Source of the DNA: an uncultured Ignavibacteriales bacterium
GTDB lineage: Bacteria > Bacteroidota > Ignavibacteria > Ignavibacteriales > Ignavibacteriaceae
Assembly: GCA_903929035.1 (NCBI GenBank)
Contig: CAIYTF010000091.1
Location: forward strand, 1-64,000
DNA: 64,000 nt
Direction: 5' to 3'
Within the stretch, counting starts at the first letter, position 1. Each line of letters opens with the position of its first letter. The position numbers and the translations under genes were made by a program. Shown in pieces: positions 43,402-52,149 of the stretch. The notes under the pieces were generated by a model. The model was not told where the DNA came from. It saw nothing but the letters and a program-made list of their open reading frames with translations, and made no database searches.

Positions 43402-44885
43402 CACACTCTACACTCTACACTCTACACTCTACACTCTACACATTAATCATTATACTTTTGCTGATGAGCTTCAATATTGGCTGCAAAGAAGAATCCACTA
43501 TCATTCAGCCTATCCAAACTTCAAAGGATGGAACTATCCGAATAGGGCTTCCCTTGGAAAAAGCGGTTCCTTATCCTTCTCCTGCCCAACTTGATTGGCA
43601 GAATTCTGAAATGGCAATGTTTGTTCATTTCGGTATGAACACCTTTACGGGTAAGGAATGGGGCGATGGTACAGAAGATCCAAAAACATTTGCCCCTGTA
43701 AATGGGACAGTAAACGCCGCTCAGTGGGTTAGTGTTGCAAAAGAAGCAGGATTCAGAAATATTATCCTTACAGCAAAACACCACGATGGATTCTGCCTGT
43801 GGCCAAGTAAATACACCACCCATTCGATTAAATACAGCAATTACAAGAATGGAAACGGAGATATCGTGAAAGAATTCGCGGATGCCTGCCATACGGCAGG
43901 AATTAAGTTTTGTTTTTACCTTTCTCCTTGGGATAGACACGATAGTACCTACGGAACAGCAGCTTACAACACTCACTATTGGCTTCAGCTTGTTGAACTT
44001 CTCACGAATTATGGCGATGTAGGTGAAGTCTGGCTCGATGGCGCAAATGGAGAAAGCTCCGTACCCGAATATGACTGGACTTTATTCTATTCAACCGTTC
44101 GATTCTATCAGCCGAACGCCGTCATTGCTGTTTGCGGTCCTGATGTTCGATGGGTTGGCAACGAAGAAGGAGTCAGCCCTGATACAAACTGGTCAAAAGT
44201 ACAGGGACTTTTAAACATCATCCAGCCATCGTATGGGGGACAAATCTGGTGGCCAACGGAGTGTGATGTAAGTATCCGTCCGGGTTGGTTTTACCATAAA
44301 AATGAGGATTCACAAATCCGCTCATTAGATAATCTTCTTTCTATTTATTTTAAATCGGTTGGAAGAAACTCGAACTTTCTCCTCAATATTCCGCCAGATG
44401 CAAGCGGCAATTTCGCTGCCGGCGATGTTGCAAGAATTAGGGAATTGCGAAGCACTCTCGACAAAATATTTGCTGTCAACTTGTTTCGAGATGCATCCAT
44501 AGCAGCCTCTAATACCAGACTTAATAACGATGGCTATAGTGCAAAAAATACACTTGATAATAATCGCCAAACCTTTTGGGCTGCAGACAGAGATTCTACA
44601 AAAGCTGAACTTATGATTACTATGAGTTCTGAAAAACCTCTTAATGTCATTAAACTTGAGGAGACCATTGAATTTGGACAACGAATCAGTTCTTTTTCGG
44701 TGTACGTAAGTAATAATCAAGGAGAATGGAAACGCGTATATAACGGAGCTACAATAGGAAGAACAAGGTTAATTACATTTCCTGCTATTACCGCGAATAA
44801 AATCAGGATAGTGATAGAAGAGTCTTCAGAATCGCCAACATTATGTACAATAGCCGGTTATTATTCTGAATTAGTACCTCAATAG
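43389..44885 (+). CDS. GH29 alpha-L-fucosidase with C-terminal F5/8-type (discoidin) domain, lipoprotein-like
   Basis: 498 residues from a GTG inside the right end of the MITE-like element. The leader 'LIIILLLMSFNIGC' (Cys32) looks like a relaxed lipobox. The GH29 barrel is clear: 'MFVHFGMNTFTGKEWG', 'LTAKHHDGFCLWPS', 'FYLSPWDRHDSTYG' and 'VGEVWLDGANGE', where Asp217 fits the nucleophile. A beta-sandwich with 'NDGYSAKNTLDNNRQTFWAA' forms residues ~370-498, a carbohydrate-binding module. It probably removes fucose from glycans at the cell surface. A 7-bp repeat in codons 6-17 may make translation variable. No other CAZyme gene is adjacent. Confidence 0.88.
   Translation: MKLDTHSTLYTLHSTLYTLIIILLLMSFNIGCKEESTIIQPIQTSKDGTIRIGLPLEKAVPYPSPAQLDWQNSEMAMFVHFGMNTFTGKEWGDGTEDPKTFAPVNGTVNAAQWVSVAKEAGFRNIILTAKHHDGFCLWPSKYTTHSIKYSNYKNGNGDIVKEFADACHTAGIKFCFYLSPWDRHDSTYGTAAYNTHYWLQLVELLTNYGDVGEVWLDGANGESSVPEYDWTLFYSTVRFYQPNAVIAVCGPDVRWVGNEEGVSPDTNWSKVQGLLNIIQPSYGGQIWWPTECDVSIRPGWFYHKNEDSQIRSLDNLLSIYFKSVGRNSNFLLNIPPDASGNFAAGDVARIRELRSTLDKIFAVNLFRDASIAASNTRLNNDGYSAKNTLDNNRQTFWAADRDSTKAELMITMSSEKPLNVIKLEETIEFGQRISSFSVYVSNNQGEWKRVYNGATIGRTRLITFPAITANKIRIVIEESSESPTLCTIAGYYSELVPQ
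43405..43439 (+). repeat. Heptanucleotide tandem repeat (ACTCTAC)x5 in the 5' coding region
   Basis: Five perfect direct copies of ACTCTAC, read as 'STLYTLHSTLYTL' in the leader of the fucosidase. Because the unit is 7 bp, gain or loss of a single copy shifts the reading frame, as in slipped-strand phase variation. Confidence 0.9.
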
Positions 44886-45084
44886 TTCTTTTGCATTGTT
44901 AATAAACAGTAATGATAACTTCAATTCTATTCCTCGTCTAATTTTTTGCAAGACTTTAAGGATTTTTTGCGAATTATCCTTATAATATCTCCGGTAAGGT
45001 TCTAAAATATTCCTATTTCGGCTTGATTTCTTAAGGGAAATAATGTATTATTCATAAGCAAAAATCAACTCATCCAAAGAAGTA

Positions 45085-45669
45085 ATGAATATACGATTAG
45101 AATATTTTCGCTCAGTTTATAAAGCCGAGCAAATGCCTCCCGAAAGGTACCCTGAAATTGTGGTTTGCGGTCGTTCCAATGTTGGAAAGTCTTCGCTGTT
45201 GAATACTATCTCCGGAGGGAAGGTTATTGCTAAAGTTAGTTCTACTCCCGGCAAGACTGAATCAGTAAACTATTTTAGTACCACCGGCAAGTTTTATTTA
45301 GTTGATCTTCCCGGATTTGGGTACGCGCAACGCGACAAGGCAACAGTTGCAACCTGGGGAAGACTGATTGATAATTATTTTCGCGCATCGGGTCATATAG
45401 TTGAAGCATTGCATTTAATTGACAGCCGGCATACGGGAATGGAAAGTGATTTACGATTAGAGGAATATTTCAGAGGGCTGGGAATACCATCATATATAGT
45501 CCTTACAAAATCCGATAAACTTAGTCAGTCTGAAAGAAGTGCCGCGGAAAAGGCGATAAAAATAAACTATCCCGATGTTAAAGTGTTTCAAAGTTATCAG
45601 TTTTTTTCATCAAAAAACAGCGAGGGGAAAGACGAGTTGATCAAGGAAATAATGGGGAAAGTGAAATAG
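45085..45669 (+). CDS. engB: Ribosome biogenesis GTPase EngB (YihA/YsxC)
   Basis: 194 residues, usual length. The G-motifs are complete: G1 'GRSNVGKSSLLN', G2 Thr in 'SSTPGKTESVNYF', G3 'DLPGFGYA', G4 'TKSDKL'. The family 'RDKATVATWGRLIDNYF' helix is present. EngB binds GTP and helps assemble the 50S subunit in the cytoplasm. It is flanked by ordinary intergenic DNA and appears monocistronic. Confidence 0.96.
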   Translation: MNIRLEYFRSVYKAEQMPPERYPEIVVCGRSNVGKSSLLNTISGGKVIAKVSSTPGKTESVNYFSTTGKFYLVDLPGFGYAQRDKATVATWGRLIDNYFRASGHIVEALHLIDSRHTGMESDLRLEEYFRGLGIPSYIVLTKSDKLSQSERSAAEKAIKINYPDVKVFQSYQFFSSKNSEGKDELIKEIMGKVK

Positions 45670-45772
45670 GCAGTGTCTGCTTTTGCCAAATACAATTCAC
45701 TGTAAGGTTTATTTTCCTTATATTTGTACACAATTATTTATTTACCACTTTTTCTATTAGGTATTATAGCTT

Positions 45773-46975
45773 ATGAGGTCGCACGATTACATTTCAATTG
45801 AGGAGCAATACGGGGCTCACAATTACCATCCGCTTGACGTAGTCATTCACAAGGGACAAGGCATACACGTGTGGGATGTTGAAGGCAACAAATATGTTGA
45901 CTGCCTTTCTGCATATTCCGCCGTGAATCAAGGGCATTGCCACCCGCGTATAATTGCTAAACTCAAAGAACAAGCCGATAAAATAACCTTGACCTCACGT
46001 GCTTTCCGTAATGACCAGCTGCCGCTTTTATGTAAAGAAGTTTGTGAACTTACCGGCTACGAAATGATGCTGCCTATGAACACGGGAGCTGAAGCTGTTG
46101 AAACCGCGCTCAAATGTGCCCGCAAGTGGGGCTACAAAATAAAAGGCATACCGGACGGCAAAGCCGAAATAATCACTTGTGAAAACAACTTCGCGGGAAG
46201 AACAATTTCCATTGTTAGTTTTTCAACCGAAGATCAGTACAAAGATGGATATGGACCTTTCACACCCGGCTTTAAGACTATCCCATATAGTGATTCAGCT
46301 GCGTTAGAAACTGCCATAACGCCAAATACTGCCGCGTTCCTTGTCGAACCTATTCAAGGAGAAAGCGGCATAATAGTTCCGCCTGACGGCTATTTGAAAG
46401 CGGCTTTCGATATATGCAAGAAGAACAATGTCCTTTTTATGGTAGATGAAATTCAAACAGGGTTGGGAAGAACAGGAAAACTATTTGCTTACGACTACGA
46501 AAACATACATCCGGATGTGGTTATTATCGGCAAAGCCCTTGCAGGCGGCTGCTATCCGGTTTCGGCAGTATTTTCAGGAAAAGATGTACTCGGCGTTTTC
46601 ACTCCCGGTGACCACGGCTCAACATTTGGCGGTAACCCGCTTGGTGCCGCGATTGCCCGCGAAAGTCTGAAAGTATTGATTGAAGAAAATTTAATTCAAA
46701 ACTCGTTCGAAATGGGCAGCTATTTCCGCGATAGGCTGCGCGCGGTAACTTCAAAACACGTGAAAGAAGTTCGGGGGAAAGGATTGTTTATCGGTATTGA
46801 ACTATTCGCGGAAGCCGGAGGCGCGAGAAGATTCTGTGAAGCACTAATGAAACACGGGGTACTCTGCAAAGAAACCCACGATAATGTTATTCGTTTTGCG
46901 CCTGCTTTGGTAATAACAAAAGAAGAAATTGATTCGGTTATGGAACAAGTATCACCCGTTCTTCAAATGGATTAG
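45773..46975 (+). CDS. rocD: Ornithine--oxo-acid transaminase
   Basis: 400 residues. A class III PLP aminotransferase: 'LPMNTGAEAVETALKCARKWGY', 'VEPIQGESGIIVPPDGYL', 'LFMVDEIQTGLGRTGKLFA', and the PLP lysine Lys254 in 'VVIIGKALAGGCYPVSAV'; 'GSTFGGNPLGAAIARESL' follows. The start 'EEQYGAHNYHPLDVVIHKGQGIHVWDVEG' is typical of RocD rather than ArgD. It converts ornithine and an oxo acid to glutamate semialdehyde, linking arginine and proline metabolism. A strong terminator follows. Confidence 0.95.
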   Translation: MRSHDYISIEEQYGAHNYHPLDVVIHKGQGIHVWDVEGNKYVDCLSAYSAVNQGHCHPRIIAKLKEQADKITLTSRAFRNDQLPLLCKEVCELTGYEMMLPMNTGAEAVETALKCARKWGYKIKGIPDGKAEIITCENNFAGRTISIVSFSTEDQYKDGYGPFTPGFKTIPYSDSAALETAITPNTAAFLVEPIQGESGIIVPPDGYLKAAFDICKKNNVLFMVDEIQTGLGRTGKLFAYDYENIHPDVVIIGKALAGGCYPVSAVFSGKDVLGVFTPGDHGSTFGGNPLGAAIARESLKVLIEENLIQNSFEMGSYFRDRLRAVTSKHVKEVRGKGLFIGIELFAEAGGARRFCEALMKHGVLCKETHDNVIRFAPALVITKEEIDSVMEQVSPVLQMD

Positions 46976-47002
46976 CAAAGACCGAGCGATTATTATACAT
47001 TT

Positions 47003-47032
47003 GCCCCGCAGGGAAACCCTGCGGGGCTTTAT
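47003..47032 (+). terminator. Rho-independent terminator after rocD
   Basis: Perfect 11-bp stem GCCCCGCAGGG (47003-47013) / CCCTGCGGGGC (47017-47027) with an AAA loop, followed by TTTATTTTATT. Confidence 0.95.
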
Positions 47033-47072
47033 TTTATTAAACATTACAGGCAGTAATACGGTTAATGTTAAT

Positions 47073-47682
47073 TCAAAAATCCAATCTCACCCTCTTTTTT
47101 GGATCGCTAAACACAACTTGTATTGGATCAAACTTTTCCGGATCAAAATCTTCGTCCATCCATTCACTCATTTCTTCATAATCTTCGTGTTTTGGATCCT
47201 TTAGAACCGATAAATAATGATAGTATCCCCACACTCCACCGCAGTCTTCCGGGGGACAAGCCATCTTACCTGCAATACATTTGGGATATTTTTCACCAAT
47301 TACCGCCGGAAGAATTTTCTCGAGCTTGATGGTGTGGGTCCAAGAATCTCCGAAATCATACTCGTATCTTGCTTTGGAATTACTCATTGTAAAATATTTG
47401 GATATTTGGGCTTTTTCCTCGGGATTATTCGAACTACGCGCTCCCGAATTAAAAGGGTCGGCATCATCATCGGGACTTCCAAACTCGACTGTCGTTTGTG
47501 TTTTGGGATTAATTATTTCAAGCGAATGCAGGTAAATCTTTCCACCCCATAGAGTCTTGAATGGCAACGTGCAAATCCCAGAATGTATAATTGGAAGGCA
47601 CAAGTATTCTTCTCCAGATCGATGGCTTGGTACTATTCAAAGTGATTTTGAATTGATATACTTCATCAATATTCTTACTCAT
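47073..47682 (-). pseudogene. Frameshifted plasmid pRiA4b ORF-3-like protein
   Basis: The track ORF (47073-47603) lacks its N-terminus. A second frame upstream, from ATG 47682, reads 'MSKNIDEVYQFKITLNSTKP', 'SIWRRILVPSNYTFWDLHVA', 'IQDSMGWKD', the standard start of this family. The two join if one T is removed in 'GATTTACC' near 47533-47537, giving 'GWKDYLHSLEI'. The C-terminal part has 'YEYDFGDSWTHTIKLEK' and 'CPPEDCGGVWGYYHYLSVLKDPKHEDYEEM', as in pRiA4b ORF-3 proteins. The function of the family is unknown. Either a genuine pseudogene or a sequencing indel. Confidence 0.8.
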
Positions 47683-47722
47683 ATTTTTTCTTTCTTAATT
47701 TAGTTATTAACCAAAAATATTT

Positions 47723-47751
47723 AGGATTCGTTCAGAAATAACTTAACACGC
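47723..47751. repeat. Dispersed intergenic repeat, left end only
   Basis: 'AGGATTCGTTCAGAAATAAC' then 'TTAACACGC' matches the left end of the family. The rest is absent. It sits between the pRiA4b ORF-3-like gene and the CBS gene. Confidence 0.6.
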
Positions 47752-47791
47752 ATAATGATTCTTTCAAATACCCTAATCTTTAAGTCAAAAT

Positions 47792-48226
47792 TTACGGGGT
47801 CCCTGATATATAATGCATCAATTGCCCGATTAAATCTTTCATTTCGGAAATCGTTTCTTTAACGATATCCCCAATGGAAATTATGCCGACAACTTTGCCG
47901 TTTTCAATTACAGGCAGATGACGAATTTTTTTATCGGTTACTAATTCCATACATTCTTCAATGAGTTGATCGGGGTTTACTGAAATTAGATCCGCCGACA
48001 TAATTTCTTTAACAGGCATATCCTTTGAATGCCTGCCTTGCAGCACTACTTTCCTTGCATAATCCCGCTCCGAAAAAATTCCCTTAATGTCACCATCAGC
48101 TATAACTAATACAGCCCCGATGTCTTTATCAGACATTAATTGAAGAGCATCAAAAACCGTTGTATCGGGCTGAACCGACCAAATCAAAGAACCTTTAGCT
48201 TTTAGAATATCCTTTACAAGTCTCAT
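47792..48226 (-). CDS. CBS-domain protein
   Basis: 144 residues with two CBS domains: 'VQPDTTVFDALQLMSDKDIGAVLVI...GIFSERDYARKVV' and 'VNPDQLIEECMELVTDKKIRHLPVIENGKVVGIISIGDIVKETI'. Such pairs bind adenine nucleotides as energy sensors. No attached enzyme is present, so it is a stand-alone regulator of an unknown partner. It lies in a gene-poor stretch rich in repeats. Confidence 0.9.
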   Translation of the reverse strand: MRLVKDILKAKGSLIWSVQPDTTVFDALQLMSDKDIGAVLVIADGDIKGIFSERDYARKVVLQGRHSKDMPVKEIMSADLISVNPDQLIEECMELVTDKKIRHLPVIENGKVVGIISIGDIVKETISEMKDLIGQLMHYISGTP

Positions 48227-48651
48227 AGTACCATCCTGTTAATTGATTACATTCAAATTTGTTTAATGTTAAAATAGTAAATAAAATAAAAATAAAAAAT
48301 AAAAAATAAACTTTGGAATTGTAATTAAAAAATTTGACTAAGGACTTGTTCAGAAATGATATTAACACTTTCTCAAGCGAAGACGCGAAGGTTATCTTTA
48401 AGAGATATAAAAGTTATTTGTGCACGAACACTAATTCCTGAAATTCTTGGTGCAAATATAAAAACGGCTGCAAAAGTATTAATCGTAAAGTTTGAACAAG
48501 CGAAAATATCCTTTATCAAGTAATCCTCGGGATGGTAATAAATCCATTAACACAGAAATTATTCCAATCCCACAGCGTCTGTCATTAATTATCCGAACAA
48601 AATTGTAAATTAACATATATATTTCTTTTTTTTTGTTAAAGCATAATATTA
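48227..48651. other. Intergenic region upstream of the chemosensory operon
   Basis: About 425 bases. It holds an A-rich run ('AATAAAATAAAAATAAAAAA' near 48280-48310), the repeat copy at 48341-48431, then AT-rich DNA that presumably contains the promoter of cheW. No gene is seen. Confidence 0.5.
48341..48431. repeat. Dispersed intergenic repeat, copy 4
   Basis: Begins 'AGGACTTGTTCAGAAATGAT', continues 'TTTCTCAAGCGAAGACGCGA' and ends 'AAAAGTTATTTGTGCACGAA'. The ends are again inverted. It is the copy nearest the chemosensory operon. Confidence 0.75.
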
Positions 48652-49107
48652 ATGGATAGCAGCTTAATACTTTTCCGGATAGACCAATTCAATTGTGCCC
48701 TGCCAATTGAATATGACCCGTATTGCTTTCGTGCTGTCAAGATTCAATCCATCCCGATTGATGTGCCTTTCTTTCAGGGCACGGTTGATTTTCACGGCAG
48801 TAATATTCCGGTTTTTAATCTCAGGAAAAAATTTTCACTTCCTGCCAAAGATTTAAACCCGCGGCAAACAATGATAAAATTGAGAACTCGTCAAAATTAT
48901 ATAATTATCATCGCGGATACAGTTGCCGGATTCACGCGGGTTATGCAGGAAGAGATTAATCCAATAACCGGAGTGAACGATACAGCACTGCCTTTTGCGG
49001 CGTCTTTTTTCCGCGAAAATGAAAAATATTTACTGCTAAATTTTAATATTCTTATCGATGGCGAGGACCTTATAGCCATTGATTCAATATACTCTAACGT
49101 CAATTAA
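48652..49107 (+). CDS. CheW-like coupling protein
   Basis: 151 residues, one CheW domain: 'LILFRIDQFNCALPIEY', 'FQGTVDFHGSNIPVFNLRKKFSLP', 'IIIADTVAGFTRVMQEEI', 'KYLLLNFNIL'. It should couple the receptor to the CheA kinase. It corresponds in position to WspB of Wsp-type systems: first cheW, followed directly by a cheR-TPR gene, whose longest possible ORF overlaps it. Confidence 0.85.
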   Translation: MDSSLILFRIDQFNCALPIEYDPYCFRAVKIQSIPIDVPFFQGTVDFHGSNIPVFNLRKKFSLPAKDLNPRQTMIKLRTRQNYIIIIADTVAGFTRVMQEEINPITGVNDTALPFAASFFRENEKYLLLNFNILIDGEDLIAIDSIYSNVN

Positions 49108-49123
49108 CACTTTGAGCATCCAA

Positions 49124-50626
49124 ATGAGTTTTAGTTTAGAGCTTCGTGAGTTTGAAAGTATTGCAGCCCTGATTAACTCTCTCACGGGACTTTATTATTC
49201 TATCGATCGAAAGAATGATTTAGAGAAAGGACTTTACGCTGCTGCACTTGAGCTAAATTATACCAATAAACACGAGTTAATAAAAAGACTGCTCACGGGG
49301 CAAATAACAGATGAAATAAAACAATCTCTTGTCCGGGGACTAACGATTGGTGAAACATATTTATTCCGCGAAGCCGGTGTCCTGACTTTACTCATCGATT
49401 CACTCAAACCCATAATAGAACAACGCCGTGCCGAAAATAAGATGCTGCGTATATGGAGCGCGGGCTGCTGTACGGGAGAGGAAGCCTATTCTTTAGCTAT
49501 TATGCTAAACAGAGCTATCCCTGACATTGACAAATGGAACCTATCTATTCTTGGCACTGATATAAATCAAACATTTTTAGATAAAGCTCGTGCCGGAACA
49601 TATCGCGGCTGGTCTTTCAGAGGTATCGCGAACGAATATAAAAACAGCTATTTTACCCAAATTGCCGAGGACAATTACCAAGTTATACCGAGAATTAAGA
49701 ACCACGTGAGGTTTGAATATCTCAACTTATTCGAGAGCAATTATCCATCTCCCATTACCGGCACAAATAATATTGATATTATTCTATGCAGGAATGTTCT
49801 TATGTACTTTAATGAAGCAGGCAGGCTAACAATACTAAATAAATTCCATAAGTGTCTTACGCAAACCGGATTTTTAGCACTTAGTCTCACCGAACTTGGA
49901 TATATTGATAAAAATTTATTCGATACAATAGTGCAAGAGAACCTTTTTGTGTTTAGTAAGAGGTCTATGTATCAATCCTATACTCCGAAACAAACTTGGA
50001 TGAATGCCAATGCAGACTTGGATACGATCGTATTGCTATCTACTAAAGACCAATATGCGCGAGCAGAAGTTAGTCCAAAATCTCCATCTCCAGGATTTGC
50101 AGATATTCTTAGAGAGGCTCTCCACGCGCGTGAAAGTTTGCTCGTAGAAAAAAGCGAGCTGCTTTTCAATCAGTTGATTACCACGCCTGCCTTCTTGAAT
50201 TCAGCAACCGCCGAAGAAAAAGAAATTATATACGAACATACAGCTAAAAACTTTGCCAATACAAATCGCCTTCAGGAAGCGAAACAAGTACTTGAATCCG
50301 CGCTGATTGATTTAAAGCTCAGTGTTAAATTGCTTCTTATTTATGCACATATACTCTTGGAACTCGATCAAGCTGAAGAGGCTGTTGCAACTCTTAAGAA
50401 ATGTATTTTTCTCGATCAATCCTGTATAGCGGCACACTATTTTATTGCAATAGCTTATAGAAAATTATCACGACCAAAAGAATCGGTAAAATACTTTGAC
50501 GCTGTCACGAAATTAATTGGTTCGCTTCCTCCGGAGCAATATATTGCAGGAATGGACACAACAACCATTGCCGAGTTAAAGAATATTATTGCCTTATCGG
50601 AAAATTCAACAGGACTAAGAATATAA
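49124..50626 (+). CDS. cheR: CheR-type receptor methyltransferase with C-terminal TPR repeats
   Basis: 500 residues from ATG 49124; the track start at 49079 is a TTG inside the cheW gene. An N-terminal CheR helical domain precedes the SAM domain 'LRIWSAGCCTGEEAYSLAIMLNR', 'ILGTDINQTFLDKARAG', 'NNIDIILCRNVLMYFNEAGR'. From ~residue 350 TPR-like helices follow ('LLLIYAHILLELDQAEEAVATLKKCIFLD', 'IAAHYFIAIAYRKLSRPKESVKYF'). CheR-TPR fusions are typical of Wsp-type (WspC) and other alternative-function chemosensory arrays. It methylates glutamates of the MCP. The operon is broken after this gene by the DNA methyltransferase module. Confidence 0.93.
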   Translation: MSFSLELREFESIAALINSLTGLYYSIDRKNDLEKGLYAAALELNYTNKHELIKRLLTGQITDEIKQSLVRGLTIGETYLFREAGVLTLLIDSLKPIIEQRRAENKMLRIWSAGCCTGEEAYSLAIMLNRAIPDIDKWNLSILGTDINQTFLDKARAGTYRGWSFRGIANEYKNSYFTQIAEDNYQVIPRIKNHVRFEYLNLFESNYPSPITGTNNIDIILCRNVLMYFNEAGRLTILNKFHKCLTQTGFLALSLTELGYIDKNLFDTIVQENLFVFSKRSMYQSYTPKQTWMNANADLDTIVLLSTKDQYARAEVSPKSPSPGFADILREALHARESLLVEKSELLFNQLITTPAFLNSATAEEKEIIYEHTAKNFANTNRLQEAKQVLESALIDLKLSVKLLLIYAHILLELDQAEEAVATLKKCIFLDQSCIAAHYFIAIAYRKLSRPKESVKYFDAVTKLIGSLPPEQYIAGMDTTTIAELKNIIALSENSTGLRI

Positions 50627-50859
50627 ATGTGCTATGAGAGGTTATTATCATCTTTTCATCAGCATTAAAATGTAGCTTGAAGCCTTTTCCCGTTTATATT
50701 TGGATCGGAGGAAGTTTAGAAAGCGGGAGTGCCACGAATTTTTGGGTTAATGCCAAATGGTGCCATTATTTTTTTCTATTTCACTTATCTGGAAATATTC
50801 TGTATATTGAAAGAAACAACTAAAATTTTAACAATGAAATTATTCTATTCCGATTAAAT

Positions 50860-52149
50860 ATGCATAAAAAAATCACTACAGATATTGGAAATGTTAAAGA
50901 GCCTCTATGGAGTTTATTTGCATATAAGGAATTGCTGTCCCACTCGGTCGCGGACGATACGAAAAGTTTAAAAATTGTGTCTTTATTCAGCGGTTGCGGA
51001 GGACTTGACTTAGGATTTACCGGAAATTTTAAATTTCGCGATAAATATTATAATAAAAACGAATATTCTATCATCTTCTCAAACGATATAGACCCAGCCG
51101 CGACACTTGTTTACAACAGCAATTCAAAGTTTTTACAACATCCGATCGTTAAAGACGATATTCGCAATATATCGGAACAAGATATTCCAGATTTCGATTT
51201 TCTAATTGCCGGATTCCCGTGTCAACCATTCTCCAATGCAGGGTTACGCAAAGGCGTGGATGATTATAGAGGGACTCTCTTTCAAGATACAATTAAAATA
51301 TTAGAATACGGTTTAGGTCAAAAAAGCAAGCCTATCGGTTTCCTTTTTGAAAATGTTCGCGGAATTATGTCGACAAAAATGCCAAATGGAACGTTGGTTC
51401 CTGATGAAATCGTTAAGCGAACCGAGAAATTGGGATATAAAACAAATTATAAGCTCATTCAGTCGAGTGAATATGGAGTGCCTTCTAACAGATTTCGACT
51501 TATAATTATTGGAATTAGAGAAGATATCGGATATTTCGATTATAATACATTGTACGATGTTGTTGAAAAATTCGATATTCCCAACATTAGACAAAACCCA
51601 TACGATTTATATTTAGGCTCAGTGCTTTGCGATATACCGGAAAATTCTGCTCAAAGAAACGACTTTTGGGCATACTCTCCTTCAGGGCAATATATGGTAG
51701 AAAAAATTGGAATTTGTTCCGATGGTAAGACACAGCTTGAGAAATTCAAAAAAAGAGAACCTATTGAATTAATGTCTCCGACCATTTCAACCGGAAGATC
51801 TTGGAAAAATATGAATTATCAAGATATGTCAGAAAGATTCAGGAAAATATTCAACGATCCGCAAAAATATCATTCGCCAAATTTTTATCGGCGTTTCGCG
51901 TTAGGTGAAATTAATGGTACAATCACTGCATCTGCTCAACCGGAAAATTGCGGAATAACACATCCGTTTGAAAATAGGAGATTCACAATCCGTGAAATAG
52001 CGAGAATTCAATCGTTTCCGGATAACTTTGTTTTTCCCTATAAGAAAATTGCCGATGCCTATAAGGTAATAGGAAATGCTGTTCCGCCTATACTCGGTTG
52101 GGTACTGGCAAAATCATTAACCGAATTTTTAAAGCAACGGTGTAAATGA
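50860..52149 (+). CDS. DNA (cytosine-5)-methyltransferase
   Basis: 429 residues. C5 MTase motifs in order: I 'VSLFSGCGGLDLGF', IV 'AGFPCQPFSNAG' with catalytic Cys121, VI 'FLFENVRGI', VIII 'QSSEYGVPSNRFRLIIIG', IX/X 'RRFTIREIARIQSFP' and 'YKVIGNAVPPILGWVLAKSL'. The target-recognition region lies between about 240 and 370. It methylates cytosine in a specific short site; the site is unknown. It opens a three-gene module with 4-nt overlaps, followed by a LAGLIDADG-like protein and a PD-(D/E)XK nuclease. Confidence 0.95.
   Translation: MHKKITTDIGNVKEPLWSLFAYKELLSHSVADDTKSLKIVSLFSGCGGLDLGFTGNFKFRDKYYNKNEYSIIFSNDIDPAATLVYNSNSKFLQHPIVKDDIRNISEQDIPDFDFLIAGFPCQPFSNAGLRKGVDDYRGTLFQDTIKILEYGLGQKSKPIGFLFENVRGIMSTKMPNGTLVPDEIVKRTEKLGYKTNYKLIQSSEYGVPSNRFRLIIIGIREDIGYFDYNTLYDVVEKFDIPNIRQNPYDLYLGSVLCDIPENSAQRNDFWAYSPSGQYMVEKIGICSDGKTQLEKFKKREPIELMSPTISTGRSWKNMNYQDMSERFRKIFNDPQKYHSPNFYRRFALGEINGTITASAQPENCGITHPFENRRFTIREIARIQSFPDNFVFPYKKIADAYKVIGNAVPPILGWVLAKSLTEFLKQRCK

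Noticed and set aside
43405-43439. Short tandem repeat considered as a CRISPR
   Set aside because: Units are 7 bp and contiguous with no spacers; it is a simple microsatellite within a coding leader.
44886-45084. Search for tRNA genes in the gaps (also 9748-9771, 50627-50859, 54038-54086 and others)
   Set aside because: No sequence with a convincing T-loop plus acceptor pairing was found by eye; tRNAscan-SE would be decisive.
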